A DNA stretch of 64,000 nucleotides, from contig NZ_JARZAI010000017.1 in NCBI RefSeq assembly GCF_029893355.1, forward strand, positions 62,001 through 126,000, written 5' to 3'. The translations under genes and the position numbers were made by a program. This DNA is from Kitasatospora sp. MAA4 (GTDB taxonomy: Bacteria; Actinomycetota; Actinomycetes; Streptomycetales; Streptomycetaceae). The notes under the pieces were generated by a model. It was not told the DNA's origin, did not search any database, and saw nothing but the letters and a program-made list of their open reading frames with translations. Positions 8,356-16,057 of the stretch are shown one piece after another (position 1 is the first letter of the stretch; each line of letters opens with the position of its first letter).

Positions 8356-9320
8356 GGGATCAGTGCCTCCTGGCCGTGCCGGGCGGCGGCCAGTACGTCC
8401 TCCGCCAGTTCCACCGCGCGCAGCCCGTCCCGCAGCGTCACGGTCGCGGTCACGCCGGCTCCTCCCGCCACCGCGTCGCGGAACCGCTCGTGTTCGGCCA
8501 CCAGCGGCTCCCGCCCGGGGACGGCGCAGCCGGTGGACGTGCCGTCGGCCTGGAAGGTCAGCGTCCCCGCCAGGGTGTCGGCGACCAGGCAGCCGCGCTC
8601 GCCGGTCACCGCGACCAGCCGTTCGCGCACCGGGCTGAGCCGGCTGACCAGGTGGCTGACCATCGTGCCGTCGTCCAGCGTGCCGATCACGGCCGCCAGA
8701 TCCTCGTGCCCACCGCCGCTGCGGCGCACCGTACGGGCCGACAGCCGGCCGTACTCCGCGCCGGTGATCCACCGGGTCAGGTCGAGGTCGTGGGTGGCCA
8801 GGTCCTGGACCACGCCGACGTCCACCATCCGCCCGGGGAACGGTCCCTGACGCCTGGTCACCACCTGGTGCAGCACGCCGAGTTCACCGGCGGCCACCCG
8901 GGCGCGGAGCCCGCGCAGCGCCGGATTGAAGCGCTCGACATGGCCGACCCCGGCCACCAGCCCCCGCGATTCGAAGGCGGTGACCAGGCGGCCGGCGGCG
9001 ACGGCGGAACCGGCCAGCGGCTTCTCGATCAGGGCGGCCACCCCGTGCGCCGCGAGCCTCAGCCCGACCTCCTCGTGCAGTCCGGTCGGGCAGGCCACCA
9101 CGGCGTAGTCCAGGCCCCGGGCGAGCAGACCGGCCAGCTCGGCGAAGACCGGCGTCCCGTGCGCCGACCCGGTCGGATCGCCGGCCGGGTCCACCACGCC
9201 GACCAGCCGTACGCCGGGCAGCGCGGCCAGCACCCGGGCGTGGTGGCGGCCCATCGCGCCGATCCCGACCAGCCCGGCGCGCAGCGGCGGGCCGGCAGCG
9301 GCACCCGTGGCGGCGCTCAC
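8352..9320 (-). CDS. Gfo/Idh/MocA oxidoreductase of the amino-sugar cluster (WbpB-like)
   Basis: A 322-residue NAD-dependent oxidoreductase with a Rossmann motif (GLVGIGAMGRHHARVLA), the EKP motif (AALIEKPLAGS) and a substrate segment (VGVVQDLATHDLDLTRWI) with the conserved D-x-x-x-H-D. Flanked by a DegT aminotransferase and a UDP-sugar 6-dehydrogenase, it fits the 3-dehydrogenase role that WbpB plays in making UDP-2,3-diamino uronic acids: oxidation of C3 so that the aminotransferase can place an amino group. That role is inferred from context. Start and stop both form 4-base GTGA overlaps with the neighbours. Confidence 0.85.
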   Translation of the reverse strand: MSAATGAAAGPPLRAGLVGIGAMGRHHARVLAALPGVRLVGVVDPAGDPTGSAHGTPVFAELAGLLARGLDYAVVACPTGLHEEVGLRLAAHGVAALIEKPLAGSAVAAGRLVTAFESRGLVAGVGHVERFNPALRGLRARVAAGELGVLHQVVTRRQGPFPGRMVDVGVVQDLATHDLDLTRWITGAEYGRLSARTVRRSGGGHEDLAAVIGTLDDGTMVSHLVSRLSPVRERLVAVTGERGCLVADTLAGTLTFQADGTSTGCAVPGREPLVAEHERFRDAVAGGAGVTATVTLRDGLRAVELAEDVLAAARHGQEALIP

Positions 9321-10417
9321 AGCTCGCTGCCCAGCAGCGCCGCGACCGCGTCGACCGCCGTGGCCACCCGGTCCAACTCGCCCTCGGTCAGGCCCGGGTG
9401 GACCGGTAGCGAGAGCACCTCGGCCGCCGCCCGGTCGGTCTGCGGCAGCTCCTCGCCACCGCCCGCGTAGGCCGGCTGCCGGTGGATCGGGACCGCGTAG
9501 TGCACCGCGCTGCCGATCCCCCGCTGCGCCAACTCGCCCTGGAACCGCGCCCGCTGCTCGGCGACGCGCACCGTGTACTGGTGGTAGACGTGCCCCGCCC
9601 CCACCGCCACCGGCGGGGTCGGCACCCCGCGCAGCCGGGCGTCCAGCGCCTTGGCGTGCTGCCGGCGGCGTTCGGTCCACCCGGCCAGCGCGGCCAGTTG
9701 GACCCGGCCGACGGCCGCCGACACGTCCGTCATCCGCAGGTTCGCGCCGACCAGCTCGTGGCGGTACCGCTCGGCCATCCCCTGGTTGCGCAGCATCCGC
9801 AGCTTCGCCGCCAGCCGAGCATCCTGCACGACCACCATGCCGCCTTCCAGCGCATGCATGTTCTTGGTCGGATAGAAGCTGAAGCAGCCCGCCGCACCGA
9901 AACTGCCGACCGGGCGCCCGTGCAGGGTGGCGGCGTGCGCCTGGCAGGCGTCCTCGACCACCGCCAGGCCGTGCCGCGCGGCCAGTGGCAGCAGCCGGTC
10001 CATCGCGGCCGGGTGCCCGTACAGGTGCACCGGCAGCAGCGCCGCGGTACGCGGCCCGACGGCGGCCGCCGCAGCCTCCGGGTCCAGACAGAAGCTGTCC
10101 GCCTCGATGTCCGCGAACACCGGCTCGGCACCCACCAGCCGGACCGCATTGGCGGTGGCCGCGAACGAGAACGACGGCACCACCACCTCGTCGCCCGGCC
10201 CGATCCCCAGCGCCAGCAGGCTCAGATAGAGCGCCGACGTCCCGGAGTTGACGGCCACACACGCGCGCCCGTCCACCAGCTCGGAGAACTCCCGCTCGAA
10301 AGCCGCGACTTCAGGCCCCTGCACCACCGACCCACTACGCAGCACCCGCACCGCGGCGGCGATCTCCGCCTCCCCGATCACCGGCCGAGCCACCGGGACC
10401 GTCTCAGCCCCTGCCAT
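9317..10417 (-). CDS. DegT/DnrJ/EryC1 sugar aminotransferase (WbpE-like)
   Basis: A 366-residue PLP-dependent nucleotide-sugar aminotransferase. Visible family landmarks are VNSGTSALYLSL (phosphate binding), EDACQAHAA (the Asp that contacts the PLP ring nitrogen), CFSFYPTKNMHALEGG with the Schiff-base lysine, and RNQGM plus YRHELVGANLRMTDVSAA. It transfers an amino group, usually from glutamate, to a keto-sugar nucleotide. It is the first gene of the four-gene run ending at 5864; no acetyltransferase is present in the run, although one is normally needed for UDP-diacetamido uronic acids. Length is normal. Confidence 0.9.
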   Translation of the reverse strand: MAGAETVPVARPVIGEAEIAAAVRVLRSGSVVQGPEVAAFEREFSELVDGRACVAVNSGTSALYLSLLALGIGPGDEVVVPSFSFAATANAVRLVGAEPVFADIEADSFCLDPEAAAAAVGPRTAALLPVHLYGHPAAMDRLLPLAARHGLAVVEDACQAHAATLHGRPVGSFGAAGCFSFYPTKNMHALEGGMVVVQDARLAAKLRMLRNQGMAERYRHELVGANLRMTDVSAAVGRVQLAALAGWTERRRQHAKALDARLRGVPTPPVAVGAGHVYHQYTVRVAEQRARFQGELAQRGIGSAVHYAVPIHRQPAYAGGGEELPQTDRAAAEVLSLPVHPGLTEGELDRVATAVDAVAALLGSEL

Positions 10418-10495
10418 CCCCGAGCTCCCTAGCGCCGGTCCGAACGTCCGGCCCTGTCAACGCCCCCAGGCCCACCCGGGTTACTCACCCCACCC

Positions 10496-10522
10496 GTTCG
10501 AGTGGCGCCAGCCGAACTATCC
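10496..10522 (-). repeat. Cassette-boundary repeat copy 1 (encodes FGWRHSN)
   Basis: A direct repeat of the element at 11404-11429: the shared core gttcgagtggcgccagcc is followed by gaactatcc here and aaacatcc there, one base longer here. Read on the minus strand it encodes FGWRHSN and then GWGE and a stop. It starts inside the stop codon of the putative immunity gene (TAG at 10517-10519), so it sits exactly at the end of a toxin-immunity cassette. I take it as a relic of the conserved junction of a polymorphic toxin. Confidence 0.75.
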
Positions 10523-11080
10523 TTCGGACCGGGCTACGCCGGAGCGTTCCCAGCCCTGCGGATCGAGTTCGTCCAGCACGTCGTGGTCGAGCGCGACGAT
10601 CGGCTCGGGGTTCAGGTGCTGGTCCCAGGTCTTGAACCGGACCATGGCCAGGGAGAAATCGGCAGAACGATTCTCGGTGCCGAAGCCGCCGCCTCGCTCG
10701 AAGAGCATGATCAGTGGCTCGAACGGGTCATCGAGAGCGGGCAGTTGTTCCAGGCCGGCATCAAGGAGCGCGGCCCAGTGCAGAGCACGGAAGCAGCTGT
10801 CATAGGCGATGGGCAACCCGACTCTTCCATCCAGGGCCTCCTCCATCCAGGCGACCAGGGCGGGATCGGCACGCACCGACGGGTCAATACGGGCTGCGAG
10901 ATCGAAGAACGGCCACTCGTCCTCGATACGGTAGGCCTCCGCCCACAACGCAGCCCGCCGCAGGTACTCCCGCATCAGCAGGACTCGCGACCAGTCGTGT
11001 GCATAGGCCCCTTCTGGATCCGTCCACTTGACAGCCACCAGACGGTTCGCCATCTGCTGCTCTCGACTGCCCTGCCTCAT
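10517..11080 (-). CDS. Putative immunity protein of displaced toxin cassette
   Basis: A 187-residue cytoplasmic protein, acidic and rich in Trp and Asp, with no signal peptide or membrane segment. I do not recognise a named family. Its ATG overlaps the stop of the upstream toxin-tip ORF by the sequence ATGA, the usual toxin-immunity coupling. Its stop falls in the FGWRHSN repeat. The position, size and coupling make an immunity function likely, but this is inference from context only. Confidence 0.55.
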   Translation of the reverse strand: MRQGSREQQMANRLVAVKWTDPEGAYAHDWSRVLLMREYLRRAALWAEAYRIEDEWPFFDLAARIDPSVRADPALVAWMEEALDGRVGLPIAYDSCFRALHWAALLDAGLEQLPALDDPFEPLIMLFERGGGFGTENRSADFSLAMVRFKTWDQHLNPEPIVALDHDVLDELDPQGWERSGVARSEG

Positions 11081-11427
11081 AGCCCCAGTCCTCTCTTCGC
11101 GGCCTCGACCACCTCGTCCAGGTTGGACAGGTCAGGAAGGATCGGTACCGCCGGCCCTTCGATGCCGTAATGGGGCCACAGCTTCAGTGAACCAGAAGGC
11201 TCGGTGGTCTGGTACAGCTCGTGCGAATTCCCGTCGGGCTTCTCTGGATAAATGAAACCGTCACCGGAATCGTAACCACCGAGTCCCGGCCGCCCGTCCG
11301 CGGTGGCACCCGTATAGCCACCGGGCTTCCCCCGCCCTCCGCCAGGACTCGCCGCGCCGCCCACCGCGCCGGCCAGGACGTCGAGGGGGTTGACGTTTCC
11401 GTCGTTCGAGTGGCGCCAGCCAAACAT
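11077..11427 (-). CDS. Orphan C-terminal tip of a polymorphic toxin
   Basis: A 116-residue ORF that begins with MFGWRHSN, the repeat-encoded junction, followed by a Gly/Pro-rich linker (about residues 9-50) and a compact C-terminal part (LYQTTEPSGSLKLWPHYGIEG). There is no secretion signal, no ribosome site that I can support, and no N-terminal delivery domain, so it is probably a silent cassette that becomes useful when recombined behind a full-length toxin carrying the same junction. Coupled by ATGA to the putative immunity gene. Toxin activity is unknown. Confidence 0.5.
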   Translation of the reverse strand: MFGWRHSNDGNVNPLDVLAGAVGGAASPGGGRGKPGGYTGATADGRPGLGGYDSGDGFIYPEKPDGNSHELYQTTEPSGSLKLWPHYGIEGPAVPILPDLSNLDEVVEAAKRGLGL

Positions 11428-11429
11428 CC
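11404..11429 (-). repeat. Cassette-boundary repeat copy 2 (encodes FGWRHSN)
   Basis: The second copy of the 26-27 base element also found at 10496-10522. On the minus strand it reads ATG TTT GGC TGG CGC CAC TCG AAC, giving MFGWRHSN, the first residues of the orphan toxin tip. It lies 21 bases beyond the end of the upstream small immunity-like gene. Its coding sense is preserved in both copies, which favours a homology arm for cassette exchange over chance similarity. Confidence 0.75.
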
Positions 11430-11450
11430 ACTCGACCTCACCCGCGGAGC

Positions 11451-11648
11451 TCAGTCGGGGGGCCGGGGCGCCTGCTCTCCCTTGAGGAAGAGGAAGACAT
11501 AGACCTCCTGCAGGTATTCATACAGTTCGGCATCGGTCTCAAACTCGATGAATGTGAGATCACAGTACTCGCCTCGCGACAGGCTCCTCTCCCTCAGAAG
11601 ACGCTGAAATCCCAGCCGGAGGCCCTCCATCGTTTCAGGGGCCGCCAT
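11451..11648 (-). CDS. Small putative immunity protein
   Basis: A 65-residue acidic protein (FIEFETDAELYEYLQEVYVF) predicted to be mostly helical. It follows the broken toxin gene at 11689-12046 on the same strand and precedes the second cassette, which fits an immunity gene for that toxin. The start is an ATG preceded by CTGAAACGATGGAGG-like purines in an overlapping ORF, so other starts are possible: ATG at residue 7 is preceded by GCCCCTGAAACG. Not recognised as a named family; function is inferred from position. Confidence 0.45.
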   Translation of the reverse strand: MAAPETMEGLRLGFQRLLRERSLSRGEYCDLTFIEFETDAELYEYLQEVYVFLFLKGEQAPRPPD

Positions 11649-11688
11649 TTCGACAGTCCCCCTGAAGGATTGATTTCCAAGGCTGCCC

Positions 11689-12046
11689 TCACGGATGCTT
11701 CCCCTGCACGGGGTTTGCGTATGATGTCAACAGTCTGTAGCCGCCATTCCCGTCCGGAAGATAGACGGCCACGATATTTCCGCCCTCAAAATCCACCGGA
11801 AGATCCTGACCAGGATTCGTGGGATCCTTGTAAAATCCGCTGAATTTTTGATGCCCCTGACTGCTTGGCTTTGGCGACCTGGTCGGCGTACTGGGTGAGC
11901 GCCCTGGCCATCGCGCGGCAGGATGCGGAGGCATCGCCCAGATTCGCCACCGCAGCCTTGATGTTCTCGCTGTCGGAGGTGAACTCCGGTGCCGCTGCCA
12001 GGATCTCCGCCGGGCGGACGGAGAAGCCCCCCTGCTGAATCTGCAT
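11689..12046 (-). pseudogene. Broken WXG-domain polymorphic toxin
   Basis: From the ATG at 12046 the frame encodes a WXG100-like helical N-terminus (SVRPAEILAAAPEFTSDSEN, then a second helix AMARALTQYADQVAKAKQ). Near 11860 this frame loses its sense. A different frame that opens there encodes a plausible toxin end: HQKFSGFYKDPTNPGQDLPV followed by DFEGGNIVAVYLPDGNGG and a stop at 11689. The upstream frame runs on to a stop at 11786 with no domain character. The simplest reading is a deletion that joined the secretion domain to a toxin tail out of frame. AT content rises in the toxin part, as expected of a transferred cassette. Confidence 0.55.
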
Positions 12047-12104
12047 GGGACCGGTGCCCTGCGGCAAGCGCCCCAACCGCGCGCCTGCCGCAGGGCTCCA
12101 AGGC

Positions 12105-13064
12105 TCAGCCGATCGGGACCTTGGCGTACATCCGGGCGATCACGTCCTCGATGGCCGGCTCGCGGACCGACAGGTCCAGGAGGGGGTAGCCGGCGGCCAC
12201 GGCGGCGACGATGGGGGCCGCGCTGTCCTCGGCCGGGAAGGCGAGCCACTGGCGGGCGCCGTCCACCTTGACCACCCGGGCGCCGGGGACCTCGATCGGC
12301 GCGGACGGGCCGGCCAGGTCGACGACCAGGGTGCGTTCGCTCTGCCCGGTCGCGTGCAGGCCGTCGAGGCCGCCGTCGTAGACCATCCGGCCGTGGTCGA
12401 TCACCATCACCCGGCCGCACAACTGCTCGATGTCGGTGAGGTCGTGGGTGGTGAGCAGCACGGTGGTGCCCGCACCGGTGTTGATCTCGCGCAGGAACTC
12501 CCGCACCCGCACCTTGCTGACCACGTCCAGGCCGATCGTCGGCTCGTCCAGGTACAGCACCTGCGGGTCGTGCAGCAGCGCCGCGGCCAGGTCACCGCGC
12601 ATCCGCTGGCCGAGCGAGAGTTGGCGCACCGGGGTGTCCAGCAGCGGTCCCAGCTCCAGCAGTTCGACGCAGCGGTCGAGGTTGGCGCGGTAGCGGGCGT
12701 CCGGGATCCGGTAGATCCGGCGGGCCAGTTCGTAGGAGTCGCGCAGCGGCAGATCCCACCAGAGCGTGGTCCGTTGGCCGAACACCACCCCGATCCGGCG
12801 GGCCAGCCGGGTGCGTTCTCGGGCCGGGTCGACGCCGGCCACCCGTAGCCGCCCGGCGCTGGGGACCAGGATGCCGGTGAGCATCTTGATGGTGGTGGAC
12901 TTGCCCGCGCCGTTCGGGCCGATGTAGCCGACGCACTCGCCGGCCTGGACGGTGAAGCTCAGCCCGTCCACCGCGCGCACCTCGCGGCGCTCGCGGCGCA
13001 GCCGCCCGACCTTCGCGCGGATGGTGAACGTCCGTGCCACATCTTCGAGTTCGATCAATGCCAT
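12105..13064 (-). CDS. ABC-2 exporter ATP-binding protein
   Basis: A 319-residue ABC ATPase: Walker A GPNGAGKST, Q-loop VVFGQRTTLWW, signature LSLGQRMRGDLAAALL, Walker B VLYLDEPTIGLD and the switch histidine TTHDL. A C-terminal extension of about 80 residues follows the core. FGQRTTLWWDLP is typical of the ATPases paired with the two-permease (DUF990-like) ABC-2 exporters. It powers export through the two permeases encoded upstream in the same operon, 25 bases away. Substrate unknown. Confidence 0.88.
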   Translation of the reverse strand: MALIELEDVARTFTIRAKVGRLRRERREVRAVDGLSFTVQAGECVGYIGPNGAGKSTTIKMLTGILVPSAGRLRVAGVDPARERTRLARRIGVVFGQRTTLWWDLPLRDSYELARRIYRIPDARYRANLDRCVELLELGPLLDTPVRQLSLGQRMRGDLAAALLHDPQVLYLDEPTIGLDVVSKVRVREFLREINTGAGTTVLLTTHDLTDIEQLCGRVMVIDHGRMVYDGGLDGLHATGQSERTLVVDLAGPSAPIEVPGARVVKVDGARQWLAFPAEDSAAPIVAAVAAGYPLLDLSVREPAIEDVIARMYAKVPIG

Positions 13065-13089
13065 GTCGGATGCTCCTGTTCGATGGAGG

Positions 13090-13935
13090 TCAGTTCCCGG
13101 CGCCGCGGTAGGCCCGCAGCCCGGCCCGCCAGGCCACGCCGGCCACCAGGACGCTGCCGGCCGCCGCCAGCGGCGAGGCGAACTGGAAGGCCGCGGGCAG
13201 GCCGAGCGGGTCCGGCTTGCCCAGGATGTGCAGCAGCGGGAGCCAGTTGACGAAGGCCAGTGGCAGGCCGAAGGTGACGCCGGCGACCAGCTCCTTGGCG
13301 AAGACCGTCGGCGGGTAGTGCAGCAGCGTGGCGCCGCCGTACGTGAAGGAGTTCTGCAGCTCCTTGGCCTCGCCCCACCAGAACTGCAGGGTGGCGCCGC
13401 CGATGAAGAGCGCGGAGAAGATCACCGTGCCGCTGACCAGCAGTGCCGCCAGCAGCAGGACCCTGTCCCAGGTCCAGTCCACCCGCACCGCGCTCACCGA
13501 CCAGGCAAGGACGGCCGTAGCCTGGGCCGGGCGGCCGAGGCGGCGCAGCGAGAACCGCTCGGCGCAGACCTGCGAGAGAGCAGGGGCCGGGCGGATCAGC
13601 ATCACATCCAGGGTGCCGGCCCGGATCCGCTCGCCGAGTGAGTCGACGCTGCCGACCAGCAGATCGGCGGTGCCCAGCGCGAACGCCGACGTCCCGTACA
13701 GCAGGCCGAGTTCGGGCAGCGTCCAGCCGCCGAGCCGGTCGGTGTGCTGGAACATCAGGACCACCACCACGAAGTCCAGCGAGGTGATCAGCACGTTGGC
13801 GACGAGCATCAGCGCGAAGGAGGCGCGGTAGGCCATCGCGGCCCGCGTCCACATCGCGGCGGTCAACTGCCAGGAGCGCACCGCCCAGCGCAGCCGCTCC
13901 ACTCCGCTTTCCCTCTCACCGAGGTACTCAGCCAC
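13090..13935 (-). CDS. ABC-2 family exporter permease (second subunit)
   Basis: A 281-residue membrane protein with six predicted membrane segments (for example ASFALMLVANVLITSLDFVV, LLLAALLVSGTVIFSALFI and the C-terminal AAAGSVLVAGVAWRAG). SLGERIRAGTLDVMLIRP matches the conserved loop of ABC-2 permeases. GTG start at 13935 overlaps the end of the other permease gene by 8 bases, and the ATPase follows 25 bases downstream, so the three form one export complex in the cytoplasmic membrane. Confidence 0.85.
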   Translation of the reverse strand: MAEYLGERESGVERLRWAVRSWQLTAAMWTRAAMAYRASFALMLVANVLITSLDFVVVVLMFQHTDRLGGWTLPELGLLYGTSAFALGTADLLVGSVDSLGERIRAGTLDVMLIRPAPALSQVCAERFSLRRLGRPAQATAVLAWSVSAVRVDWTWDRVLLLAALLVSGTVIFSALFIGGATLQFWWGEAKELQNSFTYGGATLLHYPPTVFAKELVAGVTFGLPLAFVNWLPLLHILGKPDPLGLPAAFQFASPLAAAGSVLVAGVAWRAGLRAYRGAGN

Positions 13936-14740
13936 CCTGGACCACCACCTTGCGAGTGGCCAGCAGCTGCGCCGCCCGGCCGAGGGCCAGCAGCACGACG
14001 GCCCAGGCGAGTTGGAAACCCAGGCCGCCGAGCACCTGCGAACCGGTGCTGCGCTCCAGGAAGATGTCCGCCGGCACCTGGACCAGCGCCGCCCAGGGCA
14101 GCACCTGGGCCGCCTGGCGCAGCCCGTCCGGGAAGAGGCCGAGCGGCAGCAGCATGCCGGACAGGAACATCGCCACCACCAGCATCACCGCGCGCACCCC
14201 GTCGGAGTCGTGCAGCCAGAAGCCGCTGAGCGAGACCAGGTAGCGCAGTCCGAAACTGACCAGCACCGCGAGCAGCACCGACAGCAGGAAGACCGGCCAG
14301 GTCAGCGCCGAGTGCGGCAGCCTGGCGTGGAAGGCCAGCACGCCGGCGGTGATCGGGGCGACGCTGCGGGCCAGCAGCTGGAAGGCGGCCCGGCCGAGGT
14401 CGGCCGCCAGCCACCAGCCGAGGAAGTCGACCGGCCGGTAGAGGTCGACGGCGATGTCGCCGGTGCGGAAGCGCTCCTGGACGTCGTCCTGGAATCCTCC
14501 GCCCCAGACCGCGACGGTGACCAGCAGCGACTGGCTGATCCAGATGTAGGTGACGGCCTGGCTGGTGTCGTAGCCGCCGAGGCCGGGCCGGGCCCGCCAC
14601 AGCGCGAGGAAGGTGTAGGCGAGGATGAAGCCGAACACCGTGTTGGTGAAGACCCCGGCCAGCGTCGCCGCCCGGTAGGTCGAGTAGCGGCGGAACGAAC
14701 CGCGTGCGATGGCCAGATAGAGCCTGGCCGCTGATCCCAT
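13928..14740 (-). CDS. ABC-2 family exporter permease (first subunit)
   Basis: A 270-residue membrane protein, first gene of the three-gene exporter operon. FRTGDIAVDLYRPVDFLGWW is the same conserved loop as in its partner. The ATG at 14740 is supported by AAGGAG located 8 bases upstream (aaggagacaggtg); an ATG 14 codons further upstream lacks such a site. It pairs with the other permease to form the membrane channel. Substrate unknown. Confidence 0.85.
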   Translation of the reverse strand: MGSAARLYLAIARGSFRRYSTYRAATLAGVFTNTVFGFILAYTFLALWRARPGLGGYDTSQAVTYIWISQSLLVTVAVWGGGFQDDVQERFRTGDIAVDLYRPVDFLGWWLAADLGRAAFQLLARSVAPITAGVLAFHARLPHSALTWPVFLLSVLLAVLVSFGLRYLVSLSGFWLHDSDGVRAVMLVVAMFLSGMLLPLGLFPDGLRQAAQVLPWAALVQVPADIFLERSTGSQVLGGLGFQLAWAVVLLALGRAAQLLATRKVVVQGG

Positions 14741-14926
14741 CACCTGTCTCCTTGTCGACTTTTCCGCGTTCACGGGCAGCACGGAAATGCCCCGACCGGC
14801 GGCCCCCGGGGTGTCCGGGCGTCGGGCGGAGCTACGGATATGAGGTTGTCTCAGCCCACCGTAGCGCCGGCGGGCACGGCTTCGCAGGGTATTTATCCGT
14901 ACACGCTGCGCTACGGATCGTGAAAA

Positions 14927-14970
14927 CCCCTGAGCCGGCCGCCCCCACGGGGGGACGACCGGCTCAGGGG
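14927..14970 (-). terminator. Hairpin terminator after the LP-rich secreted protein gene
   Basis: Perfect 12-base inverted repeat cccctgagccgg / ccggctcagggg at 14927-14938 and 14959-14970; the loop contains a further ccccc/ggggg pair. It lies 17 bases past the stop of the gene ending at 14987. No T-run on the minus strand apart from the bases tttt at 14926-14923, which do follow the stem on that strand. Confidence 0.75.
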
Positions 14971-14986
14971 CTACCGGGTGCCGTGA

Positions 14987-15487
14987 CTACCGGTGAGCCT
15001 GCGCCGCCTGAGCTGCCGCGACTGCGTCACTCAGCGCCTTGGCGCGCTGCTGCAGCTGCGCCAGGTCGCTGGGGGAGGCGGTCCCGCTGCCGGCGGACGG
15101 CGTCGGGAGCGCCGGCACGGAGGGCAGGGCGGGCAGCGAGATCCCGAGGCTCGCGAGCAGATTCGTGATGGTGCTCAGCAGACTGCTGAGCAGCGCCGTG
15201 ACCGCCCCCAACCCGGGGAGCGAGGGAAGCGACGGAAGCGAGGGAAGCGACGGCAAGGCGGGCAACGAGGGCAGCGCCGGGGTACCCGGCACGGTGGGCA
15301 GGGTCACCGACGGCGCCCCGGCGGCGGGTACCCGCACCGGGAGGAGGTCGAGGTTCCGCGGCACGGTCGAGGCCGTGCCGACCCGCGGGGGCTCCGCACC
15401 GGCAAGGGGGACGGCGGCGGTCGCCACGGTGACCGACGTCAGGCTCAGAGCTGCGGTGAGGGCGGCAGCCGTCCATATGGCACGCAT
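14987..15487 (-). CDS. Secreted Leu-Pro-Ser repeat protein
   Basis: A 166-residue protein with a clear Sec signal peptide (MRAIWTAAALTAALSLTSVT...ATA|AVP). The middle carries a run of LPS/LPA tripeptides (SLPSLPSLPSLPG) and then a hydrophobic helix (LLSSLLSTITNLLASLGISL) and a helical C-terminus rich in Ala and Gln. The ATG at 15487 has CAGGAG upstream; the longer frame has no such site. No family recognised. The organisation suggests a short exported surface or matrix protein, but there is no chaplin or rodlin motif. Confidence 0.72.
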   Translation of the reverse strand: MRAIWTAAALTAALSLTSVTVATAAVPLAGAEPPRVGTASTVPRNLDLLPVRVPAAGAPSVTLPTVPGTPALPSLPALPSLPSLPSLPSLPGLGAVTALLSSLLSTITNLLASLGISLPALPSVPALPTPSAGSGTASPSDLAQLQQRAKALSDAVAAAQAAQAHR

Positions 15488-15605
15488 GAGGGTGGTTCTC
15501 CTGTTCGGTGGGGAAAGGCAGGGCGCCTGATCCACACGTTGGAGCAGTCCGGGCCCACCGGCCACCGCTCCTACGCCGAATGTGTGGCGACCTCCCCACA
15601 CCCCG

Positions 15606-15995
15606 TCAGAGATACAGCCCGGTCGACCCGTCCGACTCCTTCAGCCGCTCGGCCGCCACCGCGTGCAGGTCGCGCTCGCGCAGCAGCACGTACGTCGCGC
15701 CGCGCACCTCGACCTCCAGCTTGTCCTCCGGGTCGTAGAGCACCCGGTCCCCCGGCTCCACGGACCGCACGCTCTGGCCGACCGCAGCAGCTTCCGCCCA
15801 GACGCACCTTTTACTTAGCTCGGCGGTCGCCGGGATCAGGATGCCGCCGGTCGAACGGCGCTCACCCTCGCCGCCCTCGGTCCGGACCAGGACGCGGTCG
15901 TGCAGCATCCGGATGGGGAGCTTCTCACCCATCCGGTCGTGGCTGAGCTGGTCCTGCCGCTTGTTCTGCTTACTCTGCTCGTCGTTCGCGCTCAC
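15606..15995 (-). CDS. GroES-like (Cpn10) co-chaperonin family protein
   Basis: A 129-residue protein with a charged 28-residue N-terminal extension followed by a Cpn10 fold: IRMLHDRVLVRTEGGEGERR, then GGILIPATAELSKRC, VRSVEPGDRVLYDPED and YVLLRERDLHAV. It lacks a canonical mobile loop of GroES and is a paralogue, not the partner of groEL. GTG start. Four consecutive rare codons for this organism (CTA AGT AAA AGG) lie at 15809-15820, making a short AT-rich island inside the gene. Confidence 0.75.
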   Translation of the reverse strand: MSANDEQSKQNKRQDQLSHDRMGEKLPIRMLHDRVLVRTEGGEGERRSTGGILIPATAELSKRCVWAEAAAVGQSVRSVEPGDRVLYDPEDKLEVEVRGATYVLLRERDLHAVAAERLKESDGSTGLYL

Positions 15996-16057
15996 GCCCC
16001 CGACCGTACAGGGCCGGGTGCGCCGCGCGCTCCCGGCCCTGCACGGTACTCGCGCGC

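Noticed and set aside
10418-12104. Insertion sequence as cause of the toxin fragments
   Set aside because: No transposase and no terminal inverted repeats; the repeats are direct and coding.
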